From: an uncultured bacterium
Lineage (GTDB): Bacteria > Desulfobacterota > Desulfobulbia > Desulfobulbales > Desulfobulbaceae
DNA length: 6,772 bases
Reading direction: 5' to 3'
NCBI GenBank assembly: GCA_903842475.1
Contig: CAIMMA010000324.1
Coordinates: forward strand, 1-6,772
Shown here: positions 5,524 to 6,772 of the stretch, one piece after another
How positions within the stretch are numbered: the stretch's first letter is position 1
How the letters are laid out: the number at the start of each line of letters is the position of its first letter
The notes under the pieces: model-generated
What the model saw: only the letters and a program-made list of their open reading frames with translations
Told to the model about the DNA's origin: nothing
Database searches by the model: none
Made by a program: the position numbers and the translations under genes

Positions 5524-6771
5524 TTATTGCACCTTGATGTATTTCCCCATCGCAATCCGCAGCGAATCGGCGTTAAAGGGTTTGATCAGGATATCATTGA
5601 CCCCGGCCTTGGCGGCGGCTTCGTGATCCTGAATATCACTCTGGGTGGTCACCATGATCACCGGCAAAACGTCCGCGGCATACAACTTCCTGATGGCCAA
5701 GGTCAGGTCGATGCCTGAGATCTCAGGCATATTCAAATCCGTCAAAACCAACGCCGGTTTTTCACGGGCGATCCATTCCAGCGCCCCGGCCGGAAATTCA
5801 AAAAGCACCGGTTCAAAACCCAACTCATGCAAGGTCGCCTTGTAAATATTGAGAATCATCCGTGAATCGTCCACGGCGCACACCTTGATTCGGGCACTGA
5901 CGTCTGCCTCGCCGCCCGAAATCTTGGCGGCAAAGGGTTCCAGTCCGTGTTCCTTGAGCAAGGCGATATAGTGGTTCTTGATATCACGGTGGGAATGAGG
6001 CAGGTACATCAGGGCCATCTCCTGGAAATACTCCTCCTTGGCCAGACTGAGGAAAAGGTTGTCGACCTGGGCATTGACGATGATTTTAACGATATGGCGG
6101 GCCTCGTCATTTTGGGCCCTGATCATATTTTTGATGCCGGCCGCAAGAATCTCGTTGAAGTTCCGGTCAATGGCTCGAGCCGCCGCTGTACAGACGTGAT
6201 CTTCGCCATCGGTCAGCCCGGAGGCAAGGGTGTAAGCGCCTTTGCGCAGAGGCAGCAATGCCAAAGCCTCATAGGCGGCAAAACGAACGTTGGCGTTTCG
6301 GGGAAGGGTGTTGAGCAGGGCCCTGATCGGCATAATCGCGCTTTCGTCGCCAATATCCCCGAGTACATTAAGGGTATGCACCAGCAGGTCGCTGTCCCCT
6401 TCCTTGAGGTTTTCAATCAGCACCGGCACCGCCTTAACCCCGATGCGGATCAGTTCATCCTTGGCATAGATCCGCATATGGGCGTAATGCGAACGGAGCG
6501 TGTCGTTGAGTTTGTCCAGCGACACCTGATCCTGGACATCGGCAAAGATGCCCAGGATAATCAGGTCCAGTTCGTTGTCCGTTCCCATCCGCTCGGCCAG
6601 CCGATGCATGGCCGTATGGGTCCCGACCTGCCCCAGTGCCTGGATAGCGGCGATAATCAGTTCGCGGTCGGCGGAGTAGAGATAATCGGTCAGGGTATTG
6701 ATCGACTCCGGATTGCCGATCAACCCCAGGGTTTCGATAATCAAGCGAATGGTCGTGTTATTTTCCGTGCC
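5524..6771 (-). CDS. HEAT-repeat protein with C-terminal response-regulator receiver domain, 5'-truncated
   Basis: The frame is open from the right edge; 415 residues are visible and the true start is outside. A TTG at 6744-6742 is in frame but is probably just an internal leucine. Fragment residues 1-210 are tandem helical HEAT/PBS-lyase-like repeats, e.g. TLGLIGNPESINTL, ALGQVGTHTAMHRL and VLGDIGDESAIMPI, each with the LG-x-IG-x turn; such solenoids usually bind proteins. Residues about 210-290 are a helical linker. Residues about 296-415 are a complete CheY-like receiver: acidic pair D301-D302, phosphoacceptor D345 in LTDLNMP, T375 and K397 in IKPF, so phosphorylation by a histidine kinase is expected. 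No output domain follows and the protein ends KYIKVQ, so output probably goes through the HEAT surface. The partner kinase is not in the window. Stop TAA at 5526-5524. Confidence 0.9.
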   Translation of the reverse strand, partial: GTENNTTIRLIIETLGLIGNPESINTLTDYLYSADRELIIAAIQALGQVGTHTAMHRLAERMGTDNELDLIILGIFADVQDQVSLDKLNDTLRSHYAHMRIYAKDELIRIGVKAVPVLIENLKEGDSDLLVHTLNVLGDIGDESAIMPIRALLNTLPRNANVRFAAYEALALLPLRKGAYTLASGLTDGEDHVCTAAARAIDRNFNEILAAGIKNMIRAQNDEARHIVKIIVNAQVDNLFLSLAKEEYFQEMALMYLPHSHRDIKNHYIALLKEHGLEPFAAKISGGEADVSARIKVCAVDDSRMILNIYKATLHELGFEPVLFEFPAGALEWIAREKPALVLTDLNMPEISGIDLTLAIRKLYAADVLPVIMVTTQSDIQDHEAAAKAGVNDILIKPFNADSLRIAMGKYIKVQ

Positions 6772-6772
6772 C

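Overview
The window looks like part of a chromosome of an anaerobic or facultatively anaerobic Gram-negative bacterium. I would guess the Desulfuromonadia (Desulfuromonas/Pelobacter/Geobacter-like deltaproteobacteria), from the single-chain pyruvate:ferredoxin oxidoreductase, the HEAT-repeat/receiver protein and the style of the intergenic repeat. This is inference; no rRNA or other taxonomic marker is present. No transposase, integrase, reverse transcriptase, CRISPR array or tRNA is visible.

Layout, left to right: (1) 2-2791, plus strand: the C-terminal four fifths of pyruvate:ferredoxin oxidoreductase, cut by the window edge, closed by a textbook intrinsic terminator (2825-2860). (2) 2861-3133: an intergenic stretch that is not empty. 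It holds a long imperfect inverted repeat (2862-3028) that folds into one rod-like hairpin whose internal loops repeatedly carry tandem G-A/A-G mismatches. Two more hairpins follow, the last with a T tract (3076-3115). This is the most unusual part of the window. (3) 3176-4147, minus strand: a YkgJ-type CxxxCC cysteine-cluster protein with its own good sigma70-like promoter (4220-4247), a Shine-Dalgarno and a candidate operator. (4) 4148-4448: a 301-bp divergent intergenic region with that promoter and several inverted repeats. (5) 4449-4646, plus: a probable 65-residue acidic protein of unknown function. (6) 4698-5480, plus: a PHP-family phosphoesterase of the histidinol-phosphatase type. (7) 5524-6771, minus: a HEAT-repeat protein ending in a response-regulator receiver domain, running off the right edge and convergent with the PHP gene.

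The genes do not form an obvious single pathway. The oxidoreductase is central carbon metabolism, the PHP protein may be histidine biosynthesis, the receiver protein is signalling, and the cysteine-cluster protein binds metal in an unknown role. They lie in at least three transcription units: the oxidoreductase, the YkgJ-type gene read leftward from 4220-4247, and the 65-aa/PHP pair read rightward. The right-hand signalling gene comes from outside the window.
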